Position numbers and translations under genes: made by a program. A stretch of DNA of 64,000 nt from Microvelia longipes (lineage: Eukaryota > Arthropoda > Insecta > Hemiptera > Veliidae): positions 56,483,080-56,547,079 of the forward strand of contig JACMZG010001863.1 in NCBI GenBank assembly GCA_018340805.1. The letters are read 5' to 3'. The notes under the pieces are model-generated. The model was not told where the DNA came from, ran no database searches, and saw nothing but the letters and a program-made list of their open reading frames with translations. Positions 62,537 to 64,000 of this stretch are shown here, in pieces. Positions within the stretch are counted from its first letter, which is position 1; each line of letters opens with the position of its first letter.

Positions 62537-63309
62537 TTCTAGAACAGCCCTTCCCAACCCTTGGGTCGCGACCCAGATTGGGTCCCGAACGAAATGTTTT
62601 GGGTCGCCAAATTTTTTATTATTAACAATCCAAAAAATGACAAAGGTTATGTAAAAACATTATTATAAAGCAATAACAGATTTGCTTAAACAGATATTAT
62701 TTTTAGAAATTTATAATACTTTAAACAGCAATAACAAAAGAAGCCGCGGCCAAAATATTTCTTAGAAGTCCTTTACCGACAGACCCACCCTTTATCTAAT
62801 TTTTGCTAACTTTGATGAATTGTTATACCAATGATACTGTATTTAACAGTTTCTTATCACTTCTTTAAAGGTTCGGGTTATTAAAATTATAATGTTCAAT
62901 TATATGTAAATTTGATTCTAACAATCATTAAAGTAGTTAATATCGCGTACAAGTTTTTAATAATTATTGTGTTACCAGTTTATTTATTTTATACATTTAC
63001 GTTTCAATTAAATTAGTGAAATGAATAAACAAAACACGACTTGACTTATTAGTGGAAAACCAACAGCAACAAAAATAGTCTTTGATATCAATACATTTTA
63101 TTTTTTTATTTTTTTCAGCAAATTTCTTTTGGAAATAAAATTCTCTAATAGGATAGGCGTAATGGCAGAAGTCATAACTAGTTCGGAAATAAATAAAAAC
63201 GCCTGCAATTTTCAGGTTATGCAAAATAAATGCATTTGGGTCGCCAAACTTTAGAAAGCAAATTATAGGGTCCCGCGTTCTGAAAAGGTTGGGAAATGCT
63301 GTTCTAGAA
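62537..63309. mobile_element. Non-autonomous hAT-type transposon, 757 bp, TSD ttctagaa
   Basis: Element 62545-63301. The left end is cagcccttcccaaccctt, and the right end in reverse is cagcatttcccaacctttt. Both are flanked by the same 8 bp, ttctagaa (62537-62544 and 63302-63309). gggtcgcgaccc just inside the left end is common in animal hAT elements. A 105-codon minus frame (63314-62997) starts at the right end and includes a Lys-rich stretch. It lacks a visible hAT catalytic or dimerisation motif, so the element is probably non-autonomous. Confidence 0.85.
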
Positions 63310-63404
63310 GACATTTAGTGATTTGTATAAATATGACTTTCAGAACAGGTCAATAAAAGGCTAATTGTACGTAAAACCATTTGGGGACGTGTTCTCGTCA
63401 ATTG

Positions 63405-63535
63405 GGTGTTTCTGACAAGAAAGAGTGGTGAGCCTGGGAATGATGAGATTGGTAAAACTATCAGCGTGCGGGTTTGAGAAGATCAGAATACCAAGAGACT
63501 TTAGACAAGTAGACTAGACAAAATGTGCACAAGTC
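63405..63535. repeat. Fragment related to the array at 29790-30090
   Basis: gtggtgagcctggg, atgatgagattggtaaaact and agactagacaaa parallel 29812-29940. Confidence 0.5.
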
Positions 63536-63604
63536 ACAAGTGTAGCCGAGTTAGGCGAAAGTAGAAAGAAAGAAACGACTAGTTCGCTCGATGCAAAAGT
63601 TAAT

Positions 63605-64000
63605 CAATAGAGTAGGGAAAACGTGAAATTGACCCAAGGGGTTTAGGTGTAAGAAGCATATGCGCTCCTGTAACAGCGAACGAAATGACCCAAGGGGTTT
63701 AGGTGTAAGAAGCATATGCGCTCCTATGACAGCGAACGAAATGACCCAAGGGGTTTAGGTGTAAGAAGCATATGCGCTCCTGTGACAGCGAACGAAATGA
63801 CCCAAGGGTTTAGGTGTAAGAAGCATATGCGCTCCTGTGACACGACGAACATGACCAAGGGGTTAGGTGTAAGAAGCATATGCGCTCCTGTGACAGCGAA
63901 CGAAATGACCCAAGGGTTTAGGTTAAGAAGCATATGCGCTCCTGTAAACAGCGAACGAAATGACCCAAGGTTTAGGTGTAAGAAGCATATGCGCTCCTGT
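63605..64000. repeat. Minisatellite, 56-bp unit, at least 7 copies, runs off the window
   Basis: The unit contains gaaatgacccaaggggttta, ggtgtaagaagcatatgcgc and tcctgtgacagcgaac. Several units have 1-6 bp deletions. The minus frame here is repeat translation. Confidence 0.95.

Overview
The window looks like nuclear DNA from an animal with a large, repeat-rich, strongly AT-biased genome. There are no long open reading frames, no bacterial-style gene packing and no rRNA or intact tRNA genes. Long (TA)n tracts, fourteen different minisatellites, tRNA-derived SINEs, miniature inverted-repeat elements and a small LTR element fill most of it. An invertebrate is likely and an arthropod, perhaps an insect, is possible: the LTR element has a tRNA-Arg-type primer site like the insect mdg1/412 lineage. 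I cannot name the species. All repeat and family names used here (R3, R4, R5, R6, R7, R8, SINE1, SINE2) are my own labels.

The only well-supported protein-coding signal is on the minus strand at the left end. Two small exons (5564-5698, then 2878-2984) have good splice sites, protein-like codon content and exactly compatible phases, so they probably belong to one gene whose introns fill with mobile elements. Three further possible exons (1315-1405 minus, 10903-11067 plus, 49641-49717 minus) are much weaker. Nothing supports a complete gene.

Layout. 0-10 kb: a near-perfect 517-bp palindrome, the two exons, a G+C-rich fold-back element of about 930 bp with an 8-bp target duplication, a second MITE, copy 1 of an 0.8-kb repeat (R4), a 40-bp minisatellite, and copy 1 of a 1.4-kb repeat (R5). 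10-22 kb: a run of minisatellites (56, 45, 24, 29, 21 and 25 bp units), a SINE1 copy, and a short copy of an element (R6) that carries an internal minisatellite. 22-28 kb: R5 copy 2, a complete non-autonomous LTR retrotransposon (24576-26773, TSD tacat) with one MITE nested in an LTR and another in its body, then a composite fold-back. 28-45 kb: SINE2, the expanded R6 copy, a 50-bp minisatellite, R4 copy 2, SINE1 copies and R3 copies. 45-64 kb: further minisatellites (67, 32, 34 and 56 bp), R3, SINE1 and SINE2 copies, two hammerhead-like motifs, and a 757-bp hAT-type element with the 8-bp duplication ttctagaa.

These parts do not form a gene network. What they share is mobile-element history: elements nest in each other, carry tandem arrays inside them, and spread short motifs such as TGACGTCA.
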